Assembly: GCF_000314975.1 (NCBI RefSeq) | Contig: NZ_BAEN01000056.1 | Span: 1 to 50,507 of the forward strand | Length of the DNA: 50,507 nucleotides | Direction: 5' to 3' | Source: Aliiglaciecola lipolytica E3 | Lineage (GTDB): Bacteria > Pseudomonadota > Gammaproteobacteria > Enterobacterales > Alteromonadaceae | In this document: piece after piece, positions 7,389-16,755 of the stretch | Layout of the letters: every line of letters starts with the position of its first letter | How positions within the stretch are numbered: position 1 is the stretch's first letter | Translations under genes and position numbers: made by a program | Notes under the pieces: model-generated | The model's database searches: none | What the model saw: the letters and a program-made list of their open reading frames with translations, nothing else | What the model was told of the DNA's origin: nothing

Positions 7389-10300
7389 CTAATGGAAATC
7401 TCTGGAAGAGGTATTAAGATCTTCCAGCAAATGGCTTAAGTCGGTAATTTTTCCGGCGATAATGTGAGTTACATCGCCATCTCCACGTTCAAGAATACCG
7501 CTAACTTTGATGATTTTGGATTTCAAAAAGGCCTTTTTCTGGGCCCGGGCAGTAGCTTGCCAAACCACCACGTTGCTGCAACCTGTATCATCTTCAAGTG
7601 TCATGAAGGTCACTCCCGCAGCGGTACCTGGTGCTTGTCTGCCAATCACCACGCCAATAACATTGACCACTGATTTATGCTCTTTGTCGGCTAACTGATT
7701 AGCTGCGGTATATCTTCCTAGTTTTCCTGCATTGCGTAACAGTTGGATTGGATGACGTGTAAGCGACAAACTGGTAGCAGCATAATCCTCTACCATTTCT
7801 TCCACCTCTGACGGTGAAACATCAAATAAGAATGTTTGTTCCTGATTTTTTAATAGCGGTAATTCCGTTTCCGTTTCCATGAGTGCCCAGCGGGCTTTAT
7901 AACGATTGGTCGCCAAACCAGATAATGCATTTGCACTAGCAAGCGCTTCAATCTGATCGCTCCGAATAGCCAACTGTTTAATTTCTACCACAGAGGTATA
8001 GCCATCTTTTGGGCGCTGCTCCAATATCATCTGCGCAGTAGCATTGGATAATCCTTTAATCATGCGTAACCCCAAACGAATGGCCAAGGTATCTTCTGCT
8101 TTTTCCAGAATATGCTCATAGTCTGAATGATTGATACAAATCGGAAGAACTTTGATTTGGTGACGCTTAGCATCTTGGACTAATTGAGCTGGAGGGTAGA
8201 AGCCCATTGGCCAGCTATTTAACAGCCCAACATAAAATGCCTCTGGGTAATAATATTTTAGCCATGAGGACACATAAGCCAGCACCGCAAATGAGGCAGA
8301 ATGGGACTCGGGAAAACCATACTCACCAAAGCCACATATTTGATTAAATATACGCTCAGCATAGTCTTGGGTATATCCCCGTTTAAGCATGCCGTTGATA
8401 AGCTTTTCCTGAAACTGCATAAGTTGTCCAGTTTTCTTCCAGCTAGCCATGGCCCGTCTTAGTTGATCTGCTTCACCACCGGTAAACCCTGCAGCTACCA
8501 TGGCTAATTGAATCACCTGTTCTTGAAATATAGGCACTCCCATTGTGCGACTCAGCACCCCAGCGACTTCTTCTGATGGATACTCAATAGGCTCTTTGCC
8601 ATCACGTCTGCGCAAAAAAGGGTGCACCATATCGCCTTGAATGGGGCCAGGCCTGACAATTGCTATTTGTATCACTAAGTCATAGTAAGTTTTAGGTTTT
8701 AACCTAGGTAACATACTCATTTGCGCACGGGACTCAATCTGAAACACACCTACCGTATCGGCTTTTTGGATCATCCCATACACTTGCGGATCATCTTCGA
8801 GCTTAGTGATTTGGGCAATACTAAGAGTGTGCTGATAGTGCGTTTCAATTAATTGAAAAGACTTGCGAATGGCAGTGAGCATGCCTAACGCCAATACATC
8901 GACTTTGAGTAAGCCAAGACTTTCCAAATCGTCTTTGTCCCATTGAATGACACTGCGATCTGCCATCGCGGCATTTTCGATTGGCACGAGTTGGTATAAC
9001 GGACCTGAAGATATGATAAACCCACCAACATGTTGTGATAAATGTCGGGGGAAACCCATAATCTCGTTTACCAGCGAGATAAAGTGTTTACCTTTTTGTG
9101 AAGCAGGATCCAATCCCAGTTCAGCAATTTGCGCCTGCCAATTTAATCCGCTGTCCCGGCGGTTAATGTTTTTGATAAAAAAGTCTAACTGAGTTTCGTT
9201 AATGCCTAATGCTTTGCCTACTTCTCGCAAGGCGCTTTTAAACCGATAACATGAGACGGTTGCCGCGATGGCGGTACGTTCACGTCCGTATTTGTTATAA
9301 ATATACTGAATGACTTCTTCGCGCCGTTGATGTTCAAAATCCACATCTATATCAGGTGGTTCATCTCGCTCTTTGGAAATAAAACGTTCGAATAACACAT
9401 TGATTTGGCGAGGGTCGACGGAGGTGATTTCCAAGCAATAACATACGACTGAATTGGCAGCTGAACCGCGTCCTTGATATAAAATTTGTTGTGACTGTGC
9501 AAATTGCACGACATCATAGATAGTGAGAAAGAAGAATTCATATTCTTGTTCCTCGATTAAGATTAACTCTTTTTCAATAATTTCTCGTACATCGGCTTTT
9601 ATCCCTTCTGGAAAGCGCTTTTGGATACCGCTTTCGACCAATTCCCGTAGATATTGTTTTGGGGTTTTACCGCTGGGGATGAGTTCGGCAGGATATTCAT
9701 AGCGTAGCTCTTTCATATTAAAGCTGCACCTACGCGCAATCTCAACAGAACTATCCAACCAAGCACGTTTAAACAGTTTATTTAACTTATCCTGACTGCG
9801 TAAACTTCGTTCACTATTAGAGATTAACGCCCGGCCAAGCTCTGCTACCGTACTACGTTGCTTTATTGCACTTAGTAGGTGCTGTAACGGCTGCCGACTT
9901 GGATTGTGCATTAATACTCCACCACATGCGCAAATAGGCAGGTCAAATAAGCGACTGAGCTTTTTATAATGAGCGAGCATCGTGTGTTCGTTAGCAGTTA
10001 GGTGCCGCTGAGCGCCAATCCATAAACGATCTTGATAGTGCTTTTTTAGCCAAATAGCCCAAGGCTCATCGAGGTTCATATCGCCATTCGGAAGCCACAG
10101 CATAAAGCAGTGCTTAATGGTTTTTAAATCCCATTTGGCCAGTGCATATTCACCTTTGGGAGAGCGTCGGCGAGCGTTAGTAATGATCCGGCATAATTCA
10201 CCGTATGCTTCGCGGGTGGGACATAACAAAACGCAGCTCAAACTGTTATCTAATGTAAAGTAACTCCCCACAATCAGTTTAATCCCAAGCTGATGGTCTT

Positions 10301-10463
10301 TTATTTCAGTGTAAGCACGCACCACGCCAGCCACTGAACATTCATCGGTAATCGCGATGGCTTCGTAACCTAGAAAGTGGGCTTGTTGGACCAATTCTTG
10401 CGGATGGGAAGCACCCTGCAAAAAGCTGAAATTGGATTGACAGAATAATTCGGCGTAGGCCAT
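7389..10463 (-). CDS. dnaE2: Error-prone DNA polymerase DnaE2 (ImuC)
   Basis: A 1024-residue C-family polymerase alpha subunit that performs SOS translesion synthesis with ImuA and ImuB. Order: PHP domain (from residue 1), polymerase palm with PDIDVDF (370-376, catalytic Asp371 and Asp373) and LLKVDVLALG holding the third Asp, helix-hairpin-helix near 800, and a C-terminal OB fold around VNVIGVVIGRQ. Third gene of imuA-imuB-dnaE2, 11 bases after imuB. The context and length (about 1020-1050 in DnaE2, against about 1160 in the replicative DnaE1) separate it from DnaE1. The first PHP motif reads AELFCQS, with Phe7 where most DnaE2 proteins have His (AELHCLS), so the PHP metal site is altered. 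Expression should depend on the LexA site before imuA. Confidence 0.96.
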   Translation of the reverse strand: MAYAELFCQSNFSFLQGASHPQELVQQAHFLGYEAIAITDECSVAGVVRAYTEIKDHQLGIKLIVGSYFTLDNSLSCVLLCPTREAYGELCRIITNARRRSPKGEYALAKWDLKTIKHCFMLWLPNGDMNLDEPWAIWLKKHYQDRLWIGAQRHLTANEHTMLAHYKKLSRLFDLPICACGGVLMHNPSRQPLQHLLSAIKQRSTVAELGRALISNSERSLRSQDKLNKLFKRAWLDSSVEIARRCSFNMKELRYEYPAELIPSGKTPKQYLRELVESGIQKRFPEGIKADVREIIEKELILIEEQEYEFFFLTIYDVVQFAQSQQILYQGRGSAANSVVCYCLEITSVDPRQINVLFERFISKERDEPPDIDVDFEHQRREEVIQYIYNKYGRERTAIAATVSCYRFKSALREVGKALGINETQLDFFIKNINRRDSGLNWQAQIAELGLDPASQKGKHFISLVNEIMGFPRHLSQHVGGFIISSGPLYQLVPIENAAMADRSVIQWDKDDLESLGLLKVDVLALGMLTAIRKSFQLIETHYQHTLSIAQITKLEDDPQVYGMIQKADTVGVFQIESRAQMSMLPRLKPKTYYDLVIQIAIVRPGPIQGDMVHPFLRRRDGKEPIEYPSEEVAGVLSRTMGVPIFQEQVIQLAMVAAGFTGGEADQLRRAMASWKKTGQLMQFQEKLINGMLKRGYTQDYAERIFNQICGFGEYGFPESHSASFAVLAYVSSWLKYYYPEAFYVGLLNSWPMGFYPPAQLVQDAKRHQIKVLPICINHSDYEHILEKAEDTLAIRLGLRMIKGLSNATAQMILEQRPKDGYTSVVEIKQLAIRSDQIEALASANALSGLATNRYKARWALMETETELPLLKNQEQTFLFDVSPSEVEEMVEDYAATSLSLTRHPIQLLRNAGKLGRYTAANQLADKEHKSVVNVIGVVIGRQAPGTAAGVTFMTLEDDTGCSNVVVWQATARAQKKAFLKSKIIKVSGILERGDGDVTHIIAGKITDLSHLLEDLNTSSRDFH

Positions 10464-10474
10464 GGGAGTGCTCT

Positions 10475-11929
10475 TTAACTAAATAAGCCGTGCGCAAACC
10501 ATTGCTTGCTAGCGGCGCGATATATCCATAACCATTGGCCGTGTTGGTTACGAGCGATAAAGTAATCTCGAGTGATAGGTTGGCTGTCCCACCAACCAGT
10601 GCTTATACGCTCTGGCCCATGTATAACGGTCACCTTTTCGGTTAATGGCTGTGGCATTTTCAACATGAAACTCGGTCGTAATGGCTGCACTAAAATTGGT
10701 TTAGGCGCACTTTTCAATTGTGGTTGTACATAACGATTCACTTTGTTGGGACGAAAATCATCGTCCAACATGACTTGTGAAATGGCTTGTTCCCCGAGTT
10801 TCGCCTGTAGTAGTGAAATTAACTGTAAATAGCTGAGCGTACCTTTGCTGGCGTTAAACAGGTCGGTCTTTTCAGGGCTACGTAACTGTGTTTCAGCGGT
10901 GGTTAGCTCTAATGCAAATATGGGAGCCTTCAAGGTTAAATTATCGAGCTTTAATACGGTTAGGTTAGCCCATTTGTTAGCCTGATACTCGCCTTGCGCC
11001 GAGCCTACTTCTAAGGTGAGTGACTCCTGATCACGTTGATAGAGGGTAAAGATAATCTTTTGAGTGAGTAGATCGCGTATTTTTAAGAATTGTTCTAAAG
11101 CCGCCAGTAATTGCTGCATTGGGAACATTAACGTGTCGGTATGGCTGATTTCATAGAGAAGTTCCAAGTAACGTTGGAACTTAGATTGAGGGTGATAAAA
11201 ATCCATCGGGTGATGAAACTCTCCACTTAATCTACCTAGGTAAGTCACCAAATCTATGTCAAAACGCTTAGCCACATCTTTCAGTGGTAGTGCCATTAAA
11301 TCGGCAATACAGTGAATGCCCACCCTAGCAAGTTTATCCACTGTTTTTCTATCTAGTTCGGAATCAACCAGTTGGCGTATACCAATTTGGTGCAGCAACA
11401 TGGGAAGATGGTCGCTGATCTGGTTCCAAGCTGTACGAGCCAGAAGGCGGGCAGCGTAGGGGGATTGTCCAGAGGCATAATAATAATGCACCTGAAAATC
11501 GTTTAACTGGGCTTTAAGAGCCCGCCAGTAGCCCTTAAGTCCGCCGTATAGCATCAACATATTGTGAATACGTAGCAACAAACCATTAGGTGGAAAAAGA
11601 CTGATGTCTGAAGTGACTAAATATAAATGTTCGGCAATCTCAATTAACTTTTTTTGCTCTATATCACTTTTATAGGACAAAACTTGTAGATGTTGATCCA
11701 GTGCTGCTGCAGTCCCCAAGCCCATACCTATGCGAATGCCAGCATCAGTCGCGGCTTGGTTTAACTGTAAGACGCAATTTGTTTTGTGATGCAATATAAC
11801 CAAAGAGTGTTGATGGTTGATGTGTGCAGATACGCCATCGTGCTCTTTTGCATGAGATTGGGGCATAGCATCGCAGAGACTGTCTAACTGCAAGTGAGGA
11901 AAATGTAAATACAGCCAAAGCGGTTGCAT
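10475..11929 (-). CDS. imuB: ImuB, catalytically inactive Y-family polymerase-like protein
   Basis: A 484-residue Y-family homologue that bridges DnaE2, ImuA and the beta clamp in the mutasome rather than polymerising. The N-terminus begins QPLWLYLHFPHLQLDSL, the standard ImuB opening. The acidic catalytic residues of true DinB/UmuC enzymes are not seen: the region that should carry the SxDE motif reads NGLLLRIHNMLMLYGG. Helix-hairpin-helix and little-finger regions follow (about 190-390), then the ImuB C-terminal tail. The start is two bases after the imuA stop. Functional absence of catalysis is known for the family and consistent with the sequence here. Confidence 0.9.
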   Translation of the reverse strand: MQPLWLYLHFPHLQLDSLCDAMPQSHAKEHDGVSAHINHQHSLVILHHKTNCVLQLNQAATDAGIRIGMGLGTAAALDQHLQVLSYKSDIEQKKLIEIAEHLYLVTSDISLFPPNGLLLRIHNMLMLYGGLKGYWRALKAQLNDFQVHYYYASGQSPYAARLLARTAWNQISDHLPMLLHQIGIRQLVDSELDRKTVDKLARVGIHCIADLMALPLKDVAKRFDIDLVTYLGRLSGEFHHPMDFYHPQSKFQRYLELLYEISHTDTLMFPMQQLLAALEQFLKIRDLLTQKIIFTLYQRDQESLTLEVGSAQGEYQANKWANLTVLKLDNLTLKAPIFALELTTAETQLRSPEKTDLFNASKGTLSYLQLISLLQAKLGEQAISQVMLDDDFRPNKVNRYVQPQLKSAPKPILVQPLRPSFMLKMPQPLTEKVTVIHGPERISTGWWDSQPITRDYFIARNQHGQWLWIYRAASKQWFAHGLFS

Positions 11930-11931
11930 AA

Positions 11932-12612
11932 TTAACTGACTTTCGCACGAGGAAATGAAACCACATTATCGGTGGGCTGGTTCAAGGTTAGCTCCGGCCA
12001 GGCTTTACTCATGTTGACGTTAAACGAATGAGCAGGCCAGCCCCCTTTACGCTTAGTGATTTGCACTTCCAAGCCTTGAGCATGAGGATTAAGTTTCATC
12101 GCCAGATTAACCGGCAACGACAAACTCAATTGCCGATTTTGGCGTAGCACAACATGCAAAGCATCACCTTGCTCAGCGGCGAGTTGTAAACGTTTAGCTT
12201 GCGCAATTTCTAGCTGCTGGTGCCATAACAGTACGCTGTCGCAACACCCACTCTTTAAGCATTGTTCTGCGCTCCACAGAGCATGCTCAGCACTGTTTGG
12301 TTGAACAATTAAAACTTGTTCAAGGGCAATGCCAAATTCGGCTAACATTTCGCCATTAATTTGCATCGGAGCGGCAATAAATACCAACAGACGCTTATCT
12401 TGCTGACGATAACGTAACGCCGGTAACAATAAGCGTAACTCGCCAATGCCAATAGGGCTGTGAATATCAATCACGCCTGATTGTGGAAAACCACCTTGCA
12501 GAGCTTCATCAAGTTCGGCGTAGCCGGTGCTATTACCCGTAAAGCTTTGCTCTTGTTGACTACCTTGCCAGATTAAGCGTTTATTCTTTAATTGTTCCAA
12601 TAATGTATTCAT
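11932..12612 (-). CDS. imuA: ImuA, RecA/SulA-like translesion synthesis accessory protein
   Basis: A 226-residue RecA-fold protein and first gene of the SOS mutasome operon. The opening STGYAELDEALQGGFPQSG (about 28-46) matches ImuA/SulA-like RecA relatives. The P-loop position reads HSPIGIGELRLL and lacks the Lys-Thr of a working Walker A, so ATP binding is doubtful, as in gammaproteobacterial ImuA generally. It binds ImuB and supports damage-induced mutagenesis. Transcription should start near 12685 from a promoter whose -10 is buried in a consensus LexA box, giving a leader of about 70 bases. imuB follows after two bases. Confidence 0.88.
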   Translation of the reverse strand: MNTLLEQLKNKRLIWQGSQQEQSFTGNSTGYAELDEALQGGFPQSGVIDIHSPIGIGELRLLLPALRYRQQDKRLLVFIAAPMQINGEMLAEFGIALEQVLIVQPNSAEHALWSAEQCLKSGCCDSVLLWHQQLEIAQAKRLQLAAEQGDALHVVLRQNRQLSLSLPVNLAMKLNPHAQGLEVQITKRKGGWPAHSFNVNMSKAWPELTLNQPTDNVVSFPRAKVS

Positions 12613-12675
12613 AAATAACCTCGTCCGACAGATAAACTGTACCTTTCAACCTTGCGGTTTGAGAGGTTAAATTTA

Positions 12676-12719
12676 TACTGTGTTTATGTACAGTATATTG
12701 ATCCATTTCATAGATGCAA
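12676..12719 (-). promoter_or_regulatory. LexA-controlled promoter of imuA-imuB-dnaE2
   Basis: On the minus strand, -35 TTGCAT (12719-12714) and -10 TATACT (12697-12692) are 16 bases apart. The SOS box TACTGT-N8-ACAGTA at 12676-12695 is a perfect palindrome in both six-base arms and covers the -10, as expected for tight LexA repression. The EVE-domain gene on the plus strand starts 86 bases to the right of the box and could also feel it. Confidence 0.93.
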
Positions 12720-12781
12720 GTTTTGCGGTAAGTTGATGAATAATTGTGTGGGTGATAACTAAGAATATAAAAGGGTAGAGT

Positions 12782-13246
12782 ATGAACTATTGGCTGTTTA
12801 AGAGTGAGCCGGATGCATTTAGTATCGATGATTTGGCGAATAGAACCAATCAAACTGAGCATTGGGATGGTATTCGTAATTATCAAGCGCGTAATTTTTT
12901 GCGCGATAAAGTGCAGCAAGGTGATCAGGTATTTATCTATCATTCCAGTTGTAAAAACGTGGGGATTGCAGGCTTAGCTGAAGTAGTAAAAGCTGCTTAT
13001 CCAGACCATACTCAGTTTGATCCTGAGTCCAATTATTATGATCCTAAATCAGATCCGGAAAATCCTAGATGGTTCATGGTTGATGTGAAGTTTGTAGCAA
13101 AATTCAAGCAGATATTGAGTTTGAAAAACATCAAAAGTATGCCTGAAATTACAGAATTGGGGCTAGTGAAAAAAGGCCATAGACTATCAATTATGCCTGT
13201 AACAAAAGCGGAATTTGAGCATTTACTTGCGCATTGTGAACAGTGA
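12782..13246 (+). CDS. EVE domain-containing protein
   Basis: A 154-residue single EVE domain (PUA/YTH-like fold). Characteristic segments are YWLFKSEPDAFSIDDL (3-18), WDGIRNYQARNFLRD (29-43), GDQVFIYHSS (47-56) and the GHRLSIMPVTKAEFEHLL end. EVE domains carry an aromatic cage that reads modified nucleobases; the family includes human THYN1 and domains attached to restriction systems. Stand-alone bacterial copies like this one have no settled role. It is transcribed divergently from imuA with a 169-base spacer holding the LexA box, so SOS co-regulation is possible but not shown; its own SD is weak (GGGTAGAGT). Confidence 0.88.
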   Translation: MNYWLFKSEPDAFSIDDLANRTNQTEHWDGIRNYQARNFLRDKVQQGDQVFIYHSSCKNVGIAGLAEVVKAAYPDHTQFDPESNYYDPKSDPENPRWFMVDVKFVAKFKQILSLKNIKSMPEITELGLVKKGHRLSIMPVTKAEFEHLLAHCEQ

Positions 13247-13283
13247 TCTGAATTCAGCAATAAATAAAATCAGGATTTTAATG

Positions 13284-13787
13284 TTAAGCGCTTTGTAATT
13301 CTTCTGTCTCTTTGATGCGTACATTATCTGAGGTGAGATTATAACAAGCTGAAATAAATCCACCGACAGTATTTTGGCACCAAGGAATGCGAACTTCCGA
13401 AGGTTGCTTGGCAATATATTTGTTGATTTGTGCCATGTTGTAGCCAGCTTTTTCAAAGGTTTTGTTTAAAGCTTCTTCAACAGTCGCGTGTTTTTCACAA
13501 CATTCAACGATGATAAATTCAACCTGACTTATAATAAATTTGGCAATAGCAAAATCGTCAGGATGAATGAGCGCATGTGCTTGTAAGTTTTCTAAGCGGG
13601 CAATATAAATTCGCTGCAATTGCGCAGATAGCAAAAGTAATGCACTGAGTGAAAAACGGCTATGGGCATCCAGTGATTTCACTTGATATTTAAGTATCTT
13701 AATTTCTTTTTGTGCGGCTTGAAAACGCAACACGCTATAAATTAAAGACAACAGCAATAAACCAGAAATGCTGAACATTAAAACCAT
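13284..13787 (-). CDS. Hypothetical membrane-anchored protein
   Basis: A 167-residue protein that I do not recognise. It has one N-terminal membrane segment (about 3-20, LMFSISGLLLLSLIYSVL), then a charged, probably coiled-coil stretch (25-45), then a helical soluble domain with Cys96-Cys97, Cys138 and Cys148. The N-in orientation would leave the domain on the side set by the Lys/Glu-rich segment after the helix, most simply the periplasm or the cytoplasmic face of a signal-anchor protein; this cannot be decided. It may start at the first or fourth codon (both ATG). It lies between the EVE gene (convergent) and the DUF885 gene (same strand, 41 bases upstream), so co-transcription with DUF885 is possible. 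Confidence 0.6.
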   Translation of the reverse strand: MVLMFSISGLLLLSLIYSVLRFQAAQKEIKILKYQVKSLDAHSRFSLSALLLLSAQLQRIYIARLENLQAHALIHPDDFAIAKFIISQVEFIIVECCEKHATVEEALNKTFEKAGYNMAQINKYIAKQPSEVRIPWCQNTVGGFISACYNLTSDNVRIKETEELQSA

Positions 13788-13828
13788 TTAAATTATCTCT
13801 ATCGTTATTTTATTAAGCTAGCACGTTA

Positions 13829-15601
13829 TTATTCAGAAGCTTCACTTTGTATAAAAAGTTGTATGTTTTCCCTTAATACCATCAAAGGAACAGAGCCATG
13901 CTCGAGCACAGCGTCATGAAAGGCGCGTAAATCAAACTTATCACCAAGAGCCTGTTCTGCCTCAGCACGTAACTTTTTAATTTCTAATTCGCCAATTTTG
14001 TAAGACAACGCTTGTGCAGGCCATGAAATGTAGCGGTCAATCTCGGTAGTAACATTATGTTCTGAAAGCGCTGTATTTTCTAACATATAATCTAGAGCAC
14101 GTTGTCGAGACCAACCTTTAAGGTGCATGCCAGTATCCACCACTAAACGACAGGCACGCCACATTTCATAGCTCAAACGGCCAAATTCTTCATAAGGTGT
14201 TTGATAAATGCCTACTTCTTTGCCCAAAAATTCAGAGTATAAGCCCCAGCCTTCGCCAAACGCTGAGATGTAGGTATAACGGCGCACATTAGGTAAATCA
14301 TCCATTTCAGATGCAAGGGATATTTGTAAATGATGCCCTGGTACTGCTTCGTGTAAAGTCAGCGCAGGGATTGCATATAATGGACGTTTATCTAGCGCAT
14401 AGGTGTTGACCCAATAATAACCTGGTTCATCGTCTCGACGCGGAGAGACATATCTGCCTGTCGTGTATTTAGGCGCAATGGCATCCGGAACCGGGGCAAC
14501 ACCATAAGGTGTACGGGGTAACTTGTAGAATAATTTGGGTAATTTCGCATCCATACGTTTTGCCACGTAAGCAGCGTGTTTTAACAAATCCTCAGGTGTT
14601 TTTGCATAGAATTGGGGATCAGTACGTAAGAACCGAATAAAATCATTAATGTCACCTTCGAACTCAAGCTTATCCACAACACTTTGCATTTCAGAACGAA
14701 TACGGGCAACTTCAGACAACCCAAGCTGGTGGATCTCATCGGCGGACAAATCTGTGGTGGTATAATAACGAGCGCGATTTTGATAGAACTGTTCCCCATT
14801 AGGCCAGGATTTTGACGCCACATCTGATTTTGCGTTGGGAATATAATCATCAACTAAAAAATTGTAGAAATCGTGATAAGCCCGCATAACATCTTGCTTA
14901 ACCACGCGTTTCGCTTCTTTTAACAATGCCTGTTTTTGTGCATTAGTCGCATTGATTTTAGCGATTTTTTTGAAAGGCGCATAAAACGTGTTGTCTTCAA
15001 TTTTGCCATTAAAATAAGCTTCAACAGATTTCTCAAAACCTAACATAACAGCTTGAGGCTGCACCATACCAACAGCCATACCCTTTTTCATCCAGGCAAT
15101 TTGCTGAGCAAAGTAAGCTGGGATCTGACGCAACCGGCTTAAATAGTTTTGGTAGTCCTGCAGATTGCTAAAACGAGATGACTTGGGGAGTCCTGCCATA
15201 CTGCTGTGGAATCCGTACTCAGAAGTAAGCGGTACATAATGGGCTTTAAAGTGATATTCATCGATATAGTTTTGCACTCGGTAGCGCTGCATCAATAAAT
15301 TAATTTGCTCTGAGCGAGCCAGTTGGGTTTTATCAATGGCGTCGATTTGCTGTAAGAAAGATTTAAACCGATCATTTTGCTCTGCAAGTGCGGTAGGGGA
15401 GATATCTGCAAGCTTGTCATCATGCTCGTGATTGCCCTGCGAGCTAGCGTAAAGGGGCGAAATGGATAGTTCGTATTGCCAAATATCATCCATTAATTGA
15501 GTTAATTTTTGCTGTTCAGACGCAGCTATCTGCAGGCTTATTAGCAGCAGAGAAAACGCTGCTAGTTTATTCAAAACTACACGCATAGTGAGGTACTTCA
15601 T
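13829..15601 (-). CDS. DUF885 family exported protein, putative metallopeptidase
   Basis: A 590-residue exported DUF885 protein. The signal peptide runs to about residue 28 (ISLQIAASEQQ); a second ATG at codon 6 gives a more compact signal and may be the true start. The family signature HEAVPGHHLQ is at 417-426, with His417, Glu418 and His424 placed like a metallopeptidase zinc site; further conserved segments are YWVNTY and SAFGEGWGLYSEFLG. Members are probably zinc carboxypeptidase- or oligopeptidase-like enzymes of the periplasm, but no substrate is established. Length is usual for the family. Transcribed alone or with the small unknown gene downstream. Confidence 0.85.
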   Translation of the reverse strand: MKYLTMRVVLNKLAAFSLLLISLQIAASEQQKLTQLMDDIWQYELSISPLYASSQGNHEHDDKLADISPTALAEQNDRFKSFLQQIDAIDKTQLARSEQINLLMQRYRVQNYIDEYHFKAHYVPLTSEYGFHSSMAGLPKSSRFSNLQDYQNYLSRLRQIPAYFAQQIAWMKKGMAVGMVQPQAVMLGFEKSVEAYFNGKIEDNTFYAPFKKIAKINATNAQKQALLKEAKRVVKQDVMRAYHDFYNFLVDDYIPNAKSDVASKSWPNGEQFYQNRARYYTTTDLSADEIHQLGLSEVARIRSEMQSVVDKLEFEGDINDFIRFLRTDPQFYAKTPEDLLKHAAYVAKRMDAKLPKLFYKLPRTPYGVAPVPDAIAPKYTTGRYVSPRRDDEPGYYWVNTYALDKRPLYAIPALTLHEAVPGHHLQISLASEMDDLPNVRRYTYISAFGEGWGLYSEFLGKEVGIYQTPYEEFGRLSYEMWRACRLVVDTGMHLKGWSRQRALDYMLENTALSEHNVTTEIDRYISWPAQALSYKIGELEIKKLRAEAEQALGDKFDLRAFHDAVLEHGSVPLMVLRENIQLFIQSEASE

Positions 15602-15685
15602 ATTTGCTATTTGTTACAGCTTAAAGTAAAACCGCAAAAACATAAAATCTACAATTGGAGAGGTTGGTTTCTAAGGCGGATTTAG

Positions 15686-16009
15686 CTAGTTTTTGGGCGT
15701 ATATATAGGGCTCGGGAAGGCCGTTACTTTATCTGATAATTCAGTAATTTTAGCCGTTCCTTGCTTATTGACTTCATCAATGCGCAAAACACTGTGCATG
15801 GGTAGGTAAGTATGTTTTACATCAGCAAACTCAGTTTTTAATTTTTCATGGCTGGGATCTAAAACTAATGTAGTGTGTGTGTCCCACACAAAATCACCGA
15901 TCTCGACAAAACCGAACATACTGCCTTGACTAACTTCTCGCACATAAACTTCATAGCGTTCGCCATTGCTTACAAACTGCACCCTAAACACGGGTTTTTT
16001 GGATGTCAT
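15686..16009 (-). CDS. DUF1820 family protein
   Basis: A 107-residue soluble protein matching the DUF1820 family, common and short (about 105-110 residues) in gammaproteobacteria and of unknown function. Recognisable stretches are PVFRVQFVSNGERYEVYVRE at the N-terminus and FVEIGDFVW and LPMHSVLRIDEV further on. An in-frame GTG three codons upstream (16018) is possible. The ATG at 16009 is preferred because AAGAG lies eight bases before it, whereas it runs straight into the GTG. Neighbours give no clue; the gene upstream is the TetR regulator, 151 bases away. Confidence 0.8.
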   Translation of the reverse strand: MTSKKPVFRVQFVSNGERYEVYVREVSQGSMFGFVEIGDFVWDTHTTLVLDPSHEKLKTEFADVKHTYLPMHSVLRIDEVNKQGTAKITELSDKVTAFPSPIYTPKN

Positions 16010-16160
16010 CTCACTCACTCTTTGTTATACAAACTAAATTAAGGTTATTCGAAACGGGCGTGAATTCTAACTATATCTAATAGAATCGCCAAGTGAAATT
16101 CAACTAGACTCTGATGGATAACTCGAAAAGCAAATAAAAACCTGATTAAGCTTGGAGCGA

Positions 16161-16736
16161 TTATATTGAAGGTTTTAAAGGACCAAGAATTGCACGCGTT
16201 GCTAGCGTTAGTTCGTCAGTATCACCAGCCAAAATACCGTTTACTGCAAACCCTTGCACGTAGCTACATAACTGCAGACCAGTAGACTCAATATTGATAT
16301 CAAGTCTAACTTCGCCGAGTTGTTGTGCTTTTTCTAAACACGCAATAAAGTCAATTTGTAGACGATCTAGGTAGTGACGACCAATATCTCGAATTTTAGG
16401 ATCATCAAAACCTAATTCGGTAATAATGTTAATCAACAAACAACCACGTCCTTTTACTAATTCTACATAAGCTGAGAAAAAACCCTGGATAGATTGCATG
16501 CCGATATTATGTTCAAGATGGGAAAACGCTTTAGATAAATGTTGTTCTTGGTAATGGGCGAGTACTATGTATAAAAATTGCTGTTTAGAGCCAAACTCAA
16601 GATAAAAACCTCTTCGATTGAAATCTGTTCTGGCAATGATCTCTTCCATAATTGCACCATGATAACCATGCTCTAGGAAAACTGCGATTGCTTGCTCGAG
16701 AACTTCTTCTACGTTGTATAACGCTTTACGTGGCAT
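16161..16736 (-). CDS. TetR/AcrR family transcriptional regulator
   Basis: A 191-residue TetR-type repressor. The N-terminal helix-turn-helix spans about 10-55, with FLEHGYHGAIMEEIIARTDF and FNRRGFYLEFGSKQQFLYIV carrying the usual pattern (here RRGFY rather than the common KGALY). The ligand-binding domain is generic and does not reveal an effector. No transporter or enzyme gene sits next to it; both flanking genes are on the same strand and unrelated (slmA upstream, DUF1820 downstream), so its targets may be elsewhere. A perfect 18-bp palindrome 20 bases before the start strongly suggests autoregulation. Confidence 0.88.
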   Translation of the reverse strand: MPRKALYNVEEVLEQAIAVFLEHGYHGAIMEEIIARTDFNRRGFYLEFGSKQQFLYIVLAHYQEQHLSKAFSHLEHNIGMQSIQGFFSAYVELVKGRGCLLINIITELGFDDPKIRDIGRHYLDRLQIDFIACLEKAQQLGEVRLDINIESTGLQLCSYVQGFAVNGILAGDTDELTLATRAILGPLKPSI

Positions 16737-16755
16737 TTATTGATGGCCCAGTTAA

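Noticed and set aside
12581-12943. 120-codon minus-strand frame across the imuA promoter and the EVE gene start
   Set aside because: It is antisense to a well-recognised EVE domain and crosses the LexA promoter; no SD and no protein family character.
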